A stretch of 64,000 nucleotides of DNA from Methylobacterium gossipiicola (GTDB taxonomy: Bacteria; Pseudomonadota; Alphaproteobacteria; Rhizobiales; Beijerinckiaceae). A program made the translations under genes and the position numbers. The DNA is taken from assembly GCF_900113485.1 (NCBI RefSeq), contig NZ_FOPM01000013.1, positions 59,168-123,167 on the forward strand. The letters are read 5' to 3'. Below, one piece after another: positions 52,963-61,202 of the stretch (positions within the stretch are counted from its first letter, which is position 1; the number at the start of each line of letters is the position of its first letter). The notes below the pieces were generated by a model that did no database searches, was not told the origin of the DNA, and saw nothing but the letters and a program-made list of their open reading frames with translations.

Positions 52963-53447
52963 GCCGGCTCCTGCCCCACCCCCTGCTGTCCCTCGCCCTC
53001 GCGGTGATGTGGCTGCTCCTGAACGCCCCCGTGACCCCGGCGACGCTCCTCCTCGCGGGCCTCGTCGGCTGGCTCGTGCCTTTCGTCATGCTGGCCCTGC
53101 GGCCCGACGCCGTTCGCGCCCGCGCGCCGGGCGTGATCCTCCGCCTCGCCGGGACGGTCCTGGTCGACGTGGTGCGGTCCAACATCGACGTCGCCAAGGT
53201 GATCCTCGGCTTGAACCGGGGGGAGCGCCGCACGGGCTTCGTGTCGATTCCCCTCGACCTGCGCGATCCCTACGGCCTGACGGTGCTGTCGATCATCATC
53301 ACGGGGGCACCCGGCACCCTGTGGGTCCAGTACGAGTCCGCCACCGGTCGCCTGCTCCTTCACGTCCTCGACCTCACGGACGGCGACGACTGGGTCCGCC
53401 GGATCAAGGATCGCTACGAACGTCCGCTTCTGGAGATCTTCCGTTGA
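52959..53447 (+). CDS. mrpE: Mrp antiporter subunit E
   Basis: A 162-residue protein with two or three N-terminal helices and a soluble C-terminal domain (FVSIPLDLRDPYGLTVLSIIITGAPGTLWV) typical of MrpE. Start overlaps the mrpD stop. Confidence 0.9.
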   Translation: MSRLLPHPLLSLALAVMWLLLNAPVTPATLLLAGLVGWLVPFVMLALRPDAVRARAPGVILRLAGTVLVDVVRSNIDVAKVILGLNRGERRTGFVSIPLDLRDPYGLTVLSIIITGAPGTLWVQYESATGRLLLHVLDLTDGDDWVRRIKDRYERPLLEIFR

Positions 53448-53728
53448 GTGCGCCGCTCATCCTCGCGTATGGCCTCGGCCTCGCCCAAGCCATGCTGGTC
53501 CTCGCCATGGCGCTCGCCGCCTGGCGCGTTCTGCGCGGTCCCCGCGCACAGGACCGGGTGCTGGGCCTCGACACGGTCTACCTCAACGGGATGCTGACCA
53601 TCATGGTGCACGGCCTGCGCACCGGTGACGGCCTTTCCTTCGAGGCCGCCCTCGTCATCGCCCTGCTGGGTTTCGCCGCGACCCTGGCCCTGGCGAAGTT
53701 CCTGATGCAGGGCGAGGTGATCCAGTGA
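53444..53728 (+). CDS. mrpF: Mrp antiporter subunit F
   Basis: A 94-residue membrane protein with three helices; RVLRGPRAQDRVLGLDTVYLNG is the MrpF core. Starts at TTG 53444, overlapping the mrpE stop by 4 bp, and ends in mrpG with a GTGA overlap. Confidence 0.9.
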   Translation: MSAPLILAYGLGLAQAMLVLAMALAAWRVLRGPRAQDRVLGLDTVYLNGMLTIMVHGLRTGDGLSFEAALVIALLGFAATLALAKFLMQGEVIQ

Positions 53729-54066
53729 CGGACACGGATATTCCCCTCTGGGCCGCCTGCCTCGTGGTCGCCCTGGCACTCGGTGGCGCGGGCTTCTCCC
53801 TCATCGGCGCCATCGGGCTGATCCGTTTGCGGACCTTTTACGAGCGCGTCCATGCCCCGACCCTCGGGGCGACCCTCGGCATGGCCCTCATCGTGGCCGC
53901 CTCGGTGGTGTTCTTCTCGATGGACGAGGGACGCTTGGTCCTGCGCGACCTCCTCATCGGCCTGTTCCTCACGGTGACGACGCCCGTCACCCTGATCCTG
54001 CTCGGCCGCGCGGCCACCTACCGTGACCGCACGGAAGGCAACGCCGACGCGCCGCCGGATCCGTAA
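53725..54066 (+). CDS. mrpG: Mrp antiporter subunit G
   Basis: A 113-residue membrane protein with three helices and the MrpG motif GAIGLIRLRTFYERVHAPTLGATLG. Starts at GTG 53725 and ends the mrp operon before a strong hairpin. Confidence 0.92.
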   Translation: MTDTDIPLWAACLVVALALGGAGFSLIGAIGLIRLRTFYERVHAPTLGATLGMALIVAASVVFFSMDEGRLVLRDLLIGLFLTVTTPVTLILLGRAATYRDRTEGNADAPPDP

Positions 54067-54084
54067 GCCCCTTCAAACGCGTTG

Positions 54085-54120
54085 CGACCGGCGGCACCCC
54101 GTGAGGGGCGCCGCCGGTCG
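54085..54120. terminator. Bidirectional hairpin terminator between mrpG and the cysteine desulfurase gene
   Basis: CGACCGGCGGC (54085-54095) pairs with GCCGCCGGTCG (54110-54120) around an inner CCCC/GGGG stem with loop GTGA. Converging genes end on both sides, so it serves both directions. Confidence 0.8.
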
Positions 54121-54131
54121 ATGACATTGCT

Positions 54132-56171
54132 TCAGCGACGCGGGAGGGAATGCAGCGCCTTCAGGAACACGTCCACGTCGTGGCGGGTGTTGTAGAAGGC
54201 GAGCGAGGCCCGCACCGACCGCTCGACGCCGAACCGGCGCAGGGCCGGCTGGGCGCAGTGGTGGCCCGAGCGCACGGCGATGCCGTGGGCGTCGAGGTGC
54301 TTGGCCACCGCCTCGTTCTCGTGCCCGTCGACGACGAAGGACATGACGCTGGCCTTCTGACGGGCCGTGCCGATGAGACGCAGGCCCTTCACCTCGGCGA
54401 GGCCGGCTTGGGCGTATTCCAGGAGATCGTGCTCGTAGGCGGCGATCCCCGGCAGACCGACGCCCTCGAGGTAGTCCAAAGCCGCCCCGAGGCCCACCGC
54501 GCCGGCGATGTCGGGGGTGCCGGCCTCGAACTTCTCCGGAGCGCCCTTGTAGACCGTCTTCCCGAAGGTGACGTCCTCGATCATGTGGCCGCCGCCCTGC
54601 CAGGGGGGCATCGCCTCCAGCAGGTGCTTCTTGCCGTAGAGGGCGCCGATGCCCGTCGGGCCGAACACCTTGTGCCCCGAGAACACGAGGAAGTCGGCGT
54701 CCAGCGCCTGCACGTCCAGCGGAATGTGCGGCGAGGATTGCGCCGCATCCACCAGCACCGGAACCCCGTAGGCGTGGGAGAGCGCGATGATCTCCGCCAC
54801 GGGGTTGATGGTGCCGAGCGCGTTGGCGACATGCGTCACCGACACGAGCTTGGTGCGCCCCGACAAGAGGGCGGCGAACTGCTCGAAGATGATCTCGCCG
54901 CGGTCGTCGACGGGGATCACCCGCAGGGTCGCCCCCGTGGCCTGGGTCAGGAGCTGCCACGGCACGATGTTGGCGTGGTGCTCGATCTGGGTGACGATGA
55001 TCTCGTCGCCCGGACCGATATTCGCGCGGCCGTAGGAATTGGCCACGAGATTGATCGCCTCCGTGGTGCCGCGCAGGAAGACGATGTCGTCCTTGCTCGG
55101 CGCGTTGAGGAAGCGCCGCACCTTCTCGCGGCCGCCCTCGAACAGGTCCGTGGAGCGCGCCGCCAGGGTGTGGGCGGCCCGGTGGATGTTCGAGTTGTGA
55201 CGGGCGTAGAACTCGCTCGTCGCGTCGATGACGCTCTGCGGCTTGTGCGTGGTGGCGGCGTTGTCGAGCCAGATCAGCGGATGGCCGTTGACGCTCTGGT
55301 GCAGGGCCGGGAAATCCTTGCGCACGCGCTCGACGTCGAAGGGCGCGGCCACGGGGCTCGTGCCTTGCGTCGAGAGATGCGGCGCATGGCCGTGACCTTG
55401 GCCGTATCCCGGTTGCACCCGGGGCGAGGTGCTGCCCGGCCGGCTGCGGTCGGCGAGGAAGTAGTACTCGCCGCCCTGCGCGTACGGCTCCTCCGCGATC
55501 TCGACCTTGCTGGACGCGTCCCGGCGGGTCGATGCCGGCGCGGGGCGCTCCGTCTCGCCGCCATGGCTCCCGGGCGCCGCCGGCACCAGGGATGGGGCGA
55601 GGCCGTGCGCGAAGCCGTTCGCCCGCGGATGGTCCGTCGCGACGGTGTGGTGGAGGTCGACGCCGCCCGGGAAGGCGGCGGCCACCTCGGGCACGCTCGG
55701 CACGAAGAACTCCGGCAGAGCCCGCCCGGGGCTCTGCGCCTCGGGATGGACCGACGGGAAGGCGGATGGCTGGACGAAGCCCGGGCCTTGGGCGAAGCCC
55801 AGACCTTGGGCGAAGCCCGGACCCGACAGTCCGGCCAAGCCGACCGGCGGCGCGCCGAACGAGCGCGCCCCCAGCTTCGAAGCGTCGGGCTGCAAGCCCG
55901 ACGGCAGGGCGCCCGACGGGAGCGAGGGCGTGCCGAGATCCGCGCTCGGGGCCAGGGGGTGGCCGAACCCTTGAGGAAGATTCTCCAGGGCCTGCGGCGC
56001 TTGCGGCGTCTGCGGCAGGTTGGGGGTCAGGGGCGCGGACGCCGCCTGACCTTGGCCGTAGATCTCGCGGGCGAGGCGCCCGACGAGATCCGCATGCGCC
56101 GCGTCGCCGAACACACCCGTAGGAAGACTGCCTGTAGGAAGACCCGCGGACGGCGCGTTAGGCGTAGTCAT
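54132..56171 (-). CDS. Encapsulin cargo cysteine desulfurase with long disordered N-terminus
   Basis: A 679-residue protein. Residues about 278-679 are a complete SufS-type class V aminotransferase: pyridoxal-phosphate Lys501 in VFSGHKVFG and catalytic Cys639 in VRSGHHCAQPAL. Residues 1-277 are low-complexity, Pro/Gly/Gln-rich and disordered, with a helix-like segment HADLVGRLAREIYGQ (27-40), a threefold GPGFAQ-type repeat (117-134) and EYYFLADRS (235-243). This arm is typical of cysteine desulfurases packaged in family 2 encapsulins; it probably targets the shell. The enzyme makes sulfane sulfur from cysteine. The start overlaps the shell gene by 14 bp. Confidence 0.93.
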   Translation of the reverse strand: MTTPNAPSAGLPTGSLPTGVFGDAAHADLVGRLAREIYGQGQAASAPLTPNLPQTPQAPQALENLPQGFGHPLAPSADLGTPSLPSGALPSGLQPDASKLGARSFGAPPVGLAGLSGPGFAQGLGFAQGPGFVQPSAFPSVHPEAQSPGRALPEFFVPSVPEVAAAFPGGVDLHHTVATDHPRANGFAHGLAPSLVPAAPGSHGGETERPAPASTRRDASSKVEIAEEPYAQGGEYYFLADRSRPGSTSPRVQPGYGQGHGHAPHLSTQGTSPVAAPFDVERVRKDFPALHQSVNGHPLIWLDNAATTHKPQSVIDATSEFYARHNSNIHRAAHTLAARSTDLFEGGREKVRRFLNAPSKDDIVFLRGTTEAINLVANSYGRANIGPGDEIIVTQIEHHANIVPWQLLTQATGATLRVIPVDDRGEIIFEQFAALLSGRTKLVSVTHVANALGTINPVAEIIALSHAYGVPVLVDAAQSSPHIPLDVQALDADFLVFSGHKVFGPTGIGALYGKKHLLEAMPPWQGGGHMIEDVTFGKTVYKGAPEKFEAGTPDIAGAVGLGAALDYLEGVGLPGIAAYEHDLLEYAQAGLAEVKGLRLIGTARQKASVMSFVVDGHENEAVAKHLDAHGIAVRSGHHCAQPALRRFGVERSVRASLAFYNTRHDVDVFLKALHSLPRR

Positions 56172-57549
56172 GGTAGTTGCCCAGGAGCACGTTATCGAGA
56201 CGGGCGATGGCGTCCTCGACCAGCACGGCGGCCGAGAAGTAGCGCGTCACGAGGTGCGAGGCGATGGAGTGGTCGTTGGTGCCCATGTAGCGCACGGACA
56301 GGCCGGTCTCGATCTCGCCGGTGACGCCGGACTTCTGCAGGCCGACCACGCCCTGTTCGCCTTCGCCGACGCGCAGGAGCAGGATCGAGGTGGTCTGGGC
56401 GCCGGTCACTGGATCGATGTCGATGGGCAGCTTGTCGCTCGGCACGATCGGCACGCCGCGCCAGGTGATGAAGGGCGAACCGAACAGGTGGATCACCACC
56501 GGCGGCACGCCGCGGCGCGTGGCTTCCCGACCGAAGGCCGCGATGGCGCGGGGATGGGCGACGAAGAAGGCGGGCTTCTTCCACACGAGCGTCAGGAGCT
56601 CGTCGAGGTCGTCCGGGGTGGGGGGGCCGCCACGGGTGGGGATGCGCTGGCGCTGGCTGACTTCGTGCAGCAGGCCGAACTCGGAGTTGTTGAACAGCTC
56701 CCACTCCTCGCGCTCCTTCACGGCATCGACCGTGAGGCGGATCTGCTCGCGCAGCTGGTCGATCTCGTTGGAGTAGAGATCGGTGACGCGGGTGTGGGTG
56801 TGCAGGATCGTCTGGATCGTCGAGAGGTGATACTCGCGCGGATCCTCCTCGTAATCCACGAAGGTGGTGGGCAGGCGCGGCTCGCCGGTATGGACCGCCA
56901 GCAGCTCGATGCCCTGCTCCCCGTGGGAATTGGTGTGGCCCTTCAGCCGGTCACGCTCCTCCACGTACTGGGTGATGCGCGAACGGATGCCCTCGTCCTC
57001 GATGGCGGAGCGGTCGAGGGTGAGGAGGGTGACCGTCGAGAGGGCCTTCACGGCGGGGGCGGGCGTATTCTCGCCGACGAGGTCGCCGTCACCGAAATAG
57101 TCGCCGCCGGTGGCGAGACCCTGGCGCAGGCGTCCCTTGAACGGGCCGGACAGGGTGAGCTCGACGGTGCCGTCGGCCACCACCGTGAGGCTGCGATTGG
57201 TCGAGCCTTCCTCGGCGATGATCTCGCCGGCCTTGTGCTGCGAGGCCGTGAACTTGGAGGCGAGGGCGGCGAGCTCGTTGTCGCCGAGCCGGCTGAACAG
57301 CGGGATGCGACGCAGGGAGGCGGGACGCACCGTGCGGGTGCTGCCCTCGTTGGACAGCTCGATCCGGCCGGGCTTCGCCAGCACGACGGCGCGACGGTTC
57401 ACCCGGTAGACGCCGCCGGCGACGTCGACGAAGGGCAGCAGGCGATGGAACCAGCGCGGCGTGTTGGCCGCGTTCTGCACCGAGGTGACGGTCGCGGTGG
57501 CAAGATTGCGTGCCGCAGAGGCGCTCACGCTCAGACCGGGTCCACTCAT
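56158..57549 (-). CDS. Family 2B encapsulin nanocompartment shell protein with cyclic-nucleotide-binding-like domain
   Basis: A 463-residue protein of the HK97-fold encapsulin family 2. Residues about 83-195 form a cNMP-binding-like domain inserted near the N-terminus (RIPLFSRLGDNELAALASKF, then GEIIAEEGS and GDYFGDGDLVGE). Residues about 215-463 are the shell fold (HTHTRVTDLYSNEIDQLREQ, WKKPAFFVAHPRAIAAFGREA, VPIVPSDKLPID). In the phosphate-binding cassette (152-169) the usual Glu and Arg are replaced, so cyclic nucleotide binding is uncertain. It directly precedes the cargo gene and should self-assemble into a protein compartment. Confidence 0.93.
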   Translation of the reverse strand: MSGPGLSVSASAARNLATATVTSVQNAANTPRWFHRLLPFVDVAGGVYRVNRRAVVLAKPGRIELSNEGSTRTVRPASLRRIPLFSRLGDNELAALASKFTASQHKAGEIIAEEGSTNRSLTVVADGTVELTLSGPFKGRLRQGLATGGDYFGDGDLVGENTPAPAVKALSTVTLLTLDRSAIEDEGIRSRITQYVEERDRLKGHTNSHGEQGIELLAVHTGEPRLPTTFVDYEEDPREYHLSTIQTILHTHTRVTDLYSNEIDQLREQIRLTVDAVKEREEWELFNNSEFGLLHEVSQRQRIPTRGGPPTPDDLDELLTLVWKKPAFFVAHPRAIAAFGREATRRGVPPVVIHLFGSPFITWRGVPIVPSDKLPIDIDPVTGAQTTSILLLRVGEGEQGVVGLQKSGVTGEIETGLSVRYMGTNDHSIASHLVTRYFSAAVLVEDAIARLDNVLLGNYHDYA

Positions 57550-57866
57550 GTCGTATCGTCTCCGTGTGACGGGGCATGGGGCCGGTACGACGCGAACGGG
57601 TTCGCATCGGAGCCGCGCCTGACGCGCCCGCTTCGTTTCGTGATGTCGTCTGCCACCGCGAAGGCATTTCGCCGCAGGGCGTCATCGGTTTAGCTAGGGT
57701 TGCAGAGGGGCGTCAATGGAACGGTTTTCTATATTTATTATACGGCAGAGATTAGTGCTCTATAGGTTGCCGGCAAGCGTAAATATCAATCCATATTGGG
57801 CGGCTATAAGAGAAAAATCATCCTTCAAGTGGCGCTTTGTCGGTCGGCTTGAACCAAAAGATTTTT
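57550..57866. other. AT-rich leader between epsC and the encapsulin gene
   Basis: No gene is seen. Bases 57715-57870 are unusually AT-rich for this GC-rich sequence. A minus-strand TATAAT (57742-57737) lies about 185 bp before the shell start, without a good -35. The region probably holds a separate promoter for the shell-cargo pair, and the epsC 3' end is followed there by an A/T run. Confidence 0.45.
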
Positions 57867-58730
57867 TTAAATTCCGTCACCGAAGAACTGGTCCATGCTC
57901 AGAGCAGGGGGCTCCGCGGTCCTGAGCTGCGACACCACCCGTGCCGGCACGCCCGCCACGGTGGTGTGGGCGGGCACGTCGTGCAGGACCACGGCCGCCG
58001 CGGCGACCTTCGCCCCCTCCCCCACCCGGATGTTGCCGAGCACCTTGGCGCCGACGCTCAGCAGCACGCCGCGCTCGATCTTCGGATGGCGGTCGCCGCT
58101 CTCCTTGCCGTTGCCCCCGAGCGTCACCGATTGCAGGATCGAAACGTCATCGGCGATCACCGTGGTCTCGCCGATGACGACGCCCGTGGCGTGATCGATG
58201 AACACCCCCGAGCCGATCCGCGCGGCGGGGTGGATATCGGCCCCGAACACCTCCGAGATCCGGCTCTGAACGTGAAGGCTCAGGGTCGCCCGGCCCTGAT
58301 GCCAGAGCCAGTGGGCCACCCGGTAGCCTTCGAGGGCGGCGAGTCCCTTGTAGAACAGGAACGGGTCGAGGTAGCGCCGGCAGGTGGGATCGCGTTCGCG
58401 GATGGCCACGAGGTCGCGCACGGCATGCGCCCCGGCATGGGGATCGGCCTCGAAGGCCGAGAGGCACAGGTCGCGCATGGAAAGGCGGGCCAAATCGCCA
58501 TCGCCGAGGCGGTGGGCGAGGCGATACGCGAAGGCGTGGGCGAGGCTCGGCTGATCGAGCACCGTCGCCTGGATGATGCCGGCATAGAGCGGCTCCTCGA
58601 CGATGGCGGCCTCGGCTTCCGCCCGCATGGCCGTCCAGACCTCGGCTTCCACAAGGGTGTGGCTGACGCTGCGCAGGGATGGTGGCGTGAGGCCGGCGCG
58701 GGTGATGCCGACCTGGATGGCGCTCGTCAT
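57867..58730 (-). CDS. epsC: Serine O-acetyltransferase EpsC
   Basis: A 287-residue hexapeptide-repeat acetyltransferase that makes O-acetylserine, the cysteine precursor. The catalytic region has DIHPAARIGSGVFIDHATGVVIGET and DVSILQSVTLGG with left-handed helix repeats; the N-terminal helical domain ends with KGLAALEGYRVAHWLWHQG. It is like SrpH/EpsC, which partners family 2 encapsulin loci and could supply cysteine to the cargo enzyme. Start MTSAIQVG at 58730; the longer frame is low complexity. Confidence 0.92.
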   Translation of the reverse strand: MTSAIQVGITRAGLTPPSLRSVSHTLVEAEVWTAMRAEAEAAIVEEPLYAGIIQATVLDQPSLAHAFAYRLAHRLGDGDLARLSMRDLCLSAFEADPHAGAHAVRDLVAIRERDPTCRRYLDPFLFYKGLAALEGYRVAHWLWHQGRATLSLHVQSRISEVFGADIHPAARIGSGVFIDHATGVVIGETTVIADDVSILQSVTLGGNGKESGDRHPKIERGVLLSVGAKVLGNIRVGEGAKVAAAAVVLHDVPAHTTVAGVPARVVSQLRTAEPPALSMDQFFGDGI

Positions 58731-58768
58731 GTGGTTCGAGTCCGTGGTGGGATAGGAGTGGGCGCGGA

Positions 58769-58960
58769 TCAGGCGACCCGTGTGAACAGCGAGGCGATGT
58801 ACCCGATGAGAATCCTGTGCCCGGCGAACTCGACATCGACGGCGACGTCGTCGCCCCGTGCCGGATGGATGCCGACCACCCGCCCGGTGGCGTGGCGCCA
58901 GATGCCGAGGGCTTCCGCCACGTCGAGTCTCGCGAACACAACCTGATCGCCATGAGCCAT
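58769..58960 (-). CDS. Small 63-residue protein of unknown function at the encapsulin locus
   Basis: MAHGDQVVFARLDVAEALGI begins a 63-residue protein predicted to be mostly beta strands (ATGRVVGIHPARGDDVAVDV, RILIGYIASLF), suggestive of a small SH3-like barrel. It is 38 bp upstream of epsC and probably co-transcribed. No family recognised. ATG 58960 is preceded by GGGAGACAGC. Confidence 0.6.
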   Translation of the reverse strand: MAHGDQVVFARLDVAEALGIWRHATGRVVGIHPARGDDVAVDVEFAGHRILIGYIASLFTRVA

Positions 58961-59679
58961 GGTGCTGTCTCCCTAGGGGCCGGCCCGCCGAGGCGGTCCC
59001 GAGCCGTGGTGTAAATGTTCTATTTTGCGGCCGCTTGAGGGTTTGATGTACTAAAAGTCTTCGATAGTAGAGTATATTTGTTTGTATTTCTATCATTATA
59101 GGCTCGCGAGATCGAATAGAAAAGATGGTTTCGTGCGTCGGGCATGTGTTGTCTTGGGTTCGGGGCGGCGCATGCTGTGGCATCCGGCTGCGGTGGTGCC
59201 TGCGGCACGGCCCGACGGCGCGCCGGGGTAAGGCCCTGCGGGATCGAACCGAGGCGGGGAGGATGCGGCGACCGAGCGGGCGCGTTCGCCGACCAGGAAC
59301 CGGCTCCAGCAGGGCGACACAGATCCGCCGGGATGGCGGTCCGATCTCCTTTCGTCGTCGAGATCCGGCCGCCGGACCGGCGCGGACGGACACCCACGTC
59401 GATGGATTGGCTCCTCGAGGGGCAACGGACGGCGATGATCGAGCCTCTGCATGGGCCCCGCCAGCAGCGCGCCCCGAATCGCGGCCCCCACTCGCACCAC
59501 GCCCCGGGGCTTCGGGACTGAGGCCGTGATCGTTTCAGGATGCGGCAAGCCCCGCGCGCGGGGCTTGCCGAAACGACCGGCGGCGGATACCCCAATGGGG
59601 CGTTTTCGTCGCCGTTTCTGTCCCTCGATCATGGGACACGATTCGGACCGAACGCCACGCCGTTGATGTCAAACGGTCG
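58961..59679. other. 719 bp region without a convincing gene
   Basis: Bases 59020-59110 are AT-rich and include minus-strand TATAAT (59100-59095), so may be the promoter for the small gene and epsC. Bases 59130-59530 have only short Arg/Pro-rich frames with no recognisable protein. A 26 bp perfect palindrome lies at 59544. Confidence 0.45.
59544..59569. terminator. 26 bp perfect palindrome (hairpin)
   Basis: GGCAAGCCCCGCG followed at once by its reverse complement CGCGGGGCTTGCC. CGTTTC at 59531 and GAAACG at 59570-59575 extend the symmetry outward, with a 7-nt bulge. It may end transcription before the tRNA or act as a protein-binding site. Confidence 0.55.
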
Positions 59680-59755
59680 GGGCCTGTAGCTCAATGGTTA
59701 GAGCCGACCGCTCATAACGGTCTGGTTGTAGGTTCGAGTCCTACCGGGCCCACCA
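59680..59755 (+). tRNA. tRNA-Ile2 (anticodon CAT, lysidine type)
   Basis: A 76 nt cloverleaf with encoded CCA; anticodon CAT at 59713-59715. Acceptor GGGCCTG/CGGGCCC includes C4-G69 and C5-G68, the pairs recognised by TilS, and the short D loop (AGCTCAATGGTTAGAGC) resembles E. coli tRNA-Ile2 more than elongator Met. If TilS does not act on it, it would be tRNA-Met. Confidence 0.85.
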
Positions 59756-59850
59756 CCATTTCCCCTCTGTAGGGAGATAGATTGGCCCTCTCCCCGCGGG
59801 GTCCATTCGAGGGTACCGGAACCGAAACCGGAACCGCAAACGTGCGAAAG

Positions 59851-59876
59851 CCCCGCTCGGAGGCCCTCCGGCGGGG
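59851..59876 (-). terminator. Hairpin downstream of the HTH gene
   Basis: CCCCGC-T-CGGAGG / CCTCCG-GCGGGG stem (59851-59856, 59858-59863 with 59865-59870, 59871-59876); followed on the minus strand by CTTTCG. It would end leftward transcription of the gene at 60005 before the tRNA. Confidence 0.55.
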
Positions 59877-60004
59877 TGATAGGCGACAGCGCCTGGCCAG
59901 TTGAAGCACCGGGGGGCCAGGCCCCGGGGTGGTTTGCCCAGATCGGCTGTGACGTCGCGAGACCAGCCTGCCCCCGCCCTCGTGTCCCGATCCAGGCCAC
60001 GCCC

Positions 60005-60715
60005 TCAAACGGCGTCCGGCCCCCCTAGCCCCACGCGGTCGACCGTCCGCCCCACGAGGTCGAGCGCCTTGTCGATCCTGCGGACCTCGGCCTCATCGCC
60101 GGCGTCGAGGGCCTCGACGCGGCGTCGCCCGAGGATCCGGACCTCCTCCATCCGTTCGGCTACGGCGACCGCCTCCGAGGCTTCCCGCCGCGCCTCGGCC
60201 TCGTCGGCCCAGTCGTGTGCCTCGGTGCTCAGCCAAGGATCCTCGACGCCATCCTCGATCGTGGCGCGGACCGCGAGCTTGCAGCGGCGGCCGTCCCGGC
60301 CCTGCAGCGGCAGGAATGCCCAACCCGGCAGCAGCAGGTAGGACAGGGCGCCAAGCTCCAAGGTGAGCGGATCTCCCGCTTTCACCCGAACGAGGGGGTG
60401 GACAACGTCGTTGCGGCGGGCGGCCCACAGCGCAGCGCCGAGCCCAACCTGGGCGTCGACCGCCAAGGCCTTCACGCGAGCGGCAGTGATCCCAAGGACG
60501 TCGGCCGCCTCGGACGCGAAGGCACAGACCGGGTCGCCGGCGGCGTTCTCGATAACGGCGAGGGCCACCTCGGGGCAGGCGCGATGCGACTTGGATGTCT
60601 CGGGCTTCAGCCATGAATCAACGGTCGCCTCGCTCGCGCGGGCGATGCGCGCGACATCGGCCTTTGTCAGGGCGAGGCGCTGCATGAGGGAAGCGAGGCG
60701 TACACGGTTCGACAC
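60005..60715 (-). CDS. Putative helix-turn-helix regulator of an integrated element
   Basis: A 236-residue protein. Residues about 5-55 look like a helix-turn-helix (LMQRLALTKADVARIARAS followed by EATVDSWLKPE). The rest (60-236) is unrecognised, with a beta-rich part and a charged helix (ERMEEVRILGRRRVEALDAG). Last in the leftward pair with the next gene. Possible role: repressor of the element, including the palindromic operators upstream. Confidence 0.6.
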   Translation of the reverse strand: MSNRVRLASLMQRLALTKADVARIARASEATVDSWLKPETSKSHRACPEVALAVIENAAGDPVCAFASEAADVLGITAARVKALAVDAQVGLGAALWAARRNDVVHPLVRVKAGDPLTLELGALSYLLLPGWAFLPLQGRDGRRCKLAVRATIEDGVEDPWLSTEAHDWADEAEARREASEAVAVAERMEEVRILGRRRVEALDAGDEAEVRRIDKALDLVGRTVDRVGLGGPDAV

Positions 60716-60738
60716 GGCTTGGCTCCTGGCGATGCGGG

Positions 60739-61179
60739 TCAGGCGAAGAGGGCGGAGAAGGCGGCCTTGTCGGCCAGCTCGACGAGGGCGCCGTCACGGA
60801 CGACGTAGTAGCCGTAGGCGTTGTCCTCGAAGGCCGCGTCCTCGGTGAGCTCGATGTCGAACCGGACCTTGTTGCCGTTGTCCCAGAACTCCGTGCCGCG
60901 CAGGAAATGCCGGGCGAACCCGTAGCGGGCGTCCTTGCCGGTGACCCGGGCGAGCCAGGCGCGGTCGCGGCGGCCCTTGCCGGTGTGGAACGTAAGCGTG
61001 GTGGTCTTGGGGGCGGCAGGAGCAGCCGCCTCGGCGCGGGCCTGCGCCCAAGCCTGGCGGAGGGCGTTCGGGAAAAACTGGCGGGCGCACTCGGGGGTGA
61101 GGTCGAACGTGAGCGCCCTGTTGCGGGCGATCTCCCAGGCGGTCCGGAAGAGCTGCGACTTGTTGATCTGCTGCGCCAT
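60739..61179 (-). CDS. Hypothetical protein of an integrated element
   Basis: A 146-residue protein beginning MAQQINKSQLFRTAWEIARN; C-terminal half has short beta segments (NKVRFDIELTEDAAFEDN and YGYYVVRDGALVEL). Resembles small plasmid or phage proteins, but no family recognised. Driven by a strong promoter with twin operators; ribosome site GGAGG is 7 bp upstream. Confidence 0.65.
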   Translation of the reverse strand: MAQQINKSQLFRTAWEIARNRALTFDLTPECARQFFPNALRQAWAQARAEAAAPAAPKTTTLTFHTGKGRRDRAWLARVTGKDARYGFARHFLRGTEFWDNGNKVRFDIELTEDAAFEDNAYGYYVVRDGALVELADKAAFSALFA

Positions 61180-61202
61180 GGGTGCCTCCTTCGCGTTAGG
61201 AG

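Noticed and set aside
59096..59632. Arg/Pro-rich frames in the gap upstream of the encapsulin locus
   Set aside because: Low-complexity composition in more than one frame and on both strands, with no start signal or family.
59698..60008. Minus-strand frames overlapping tRNA-Ile2
   Set aside because: Same kind of tRNA shadow; no conserved protein.
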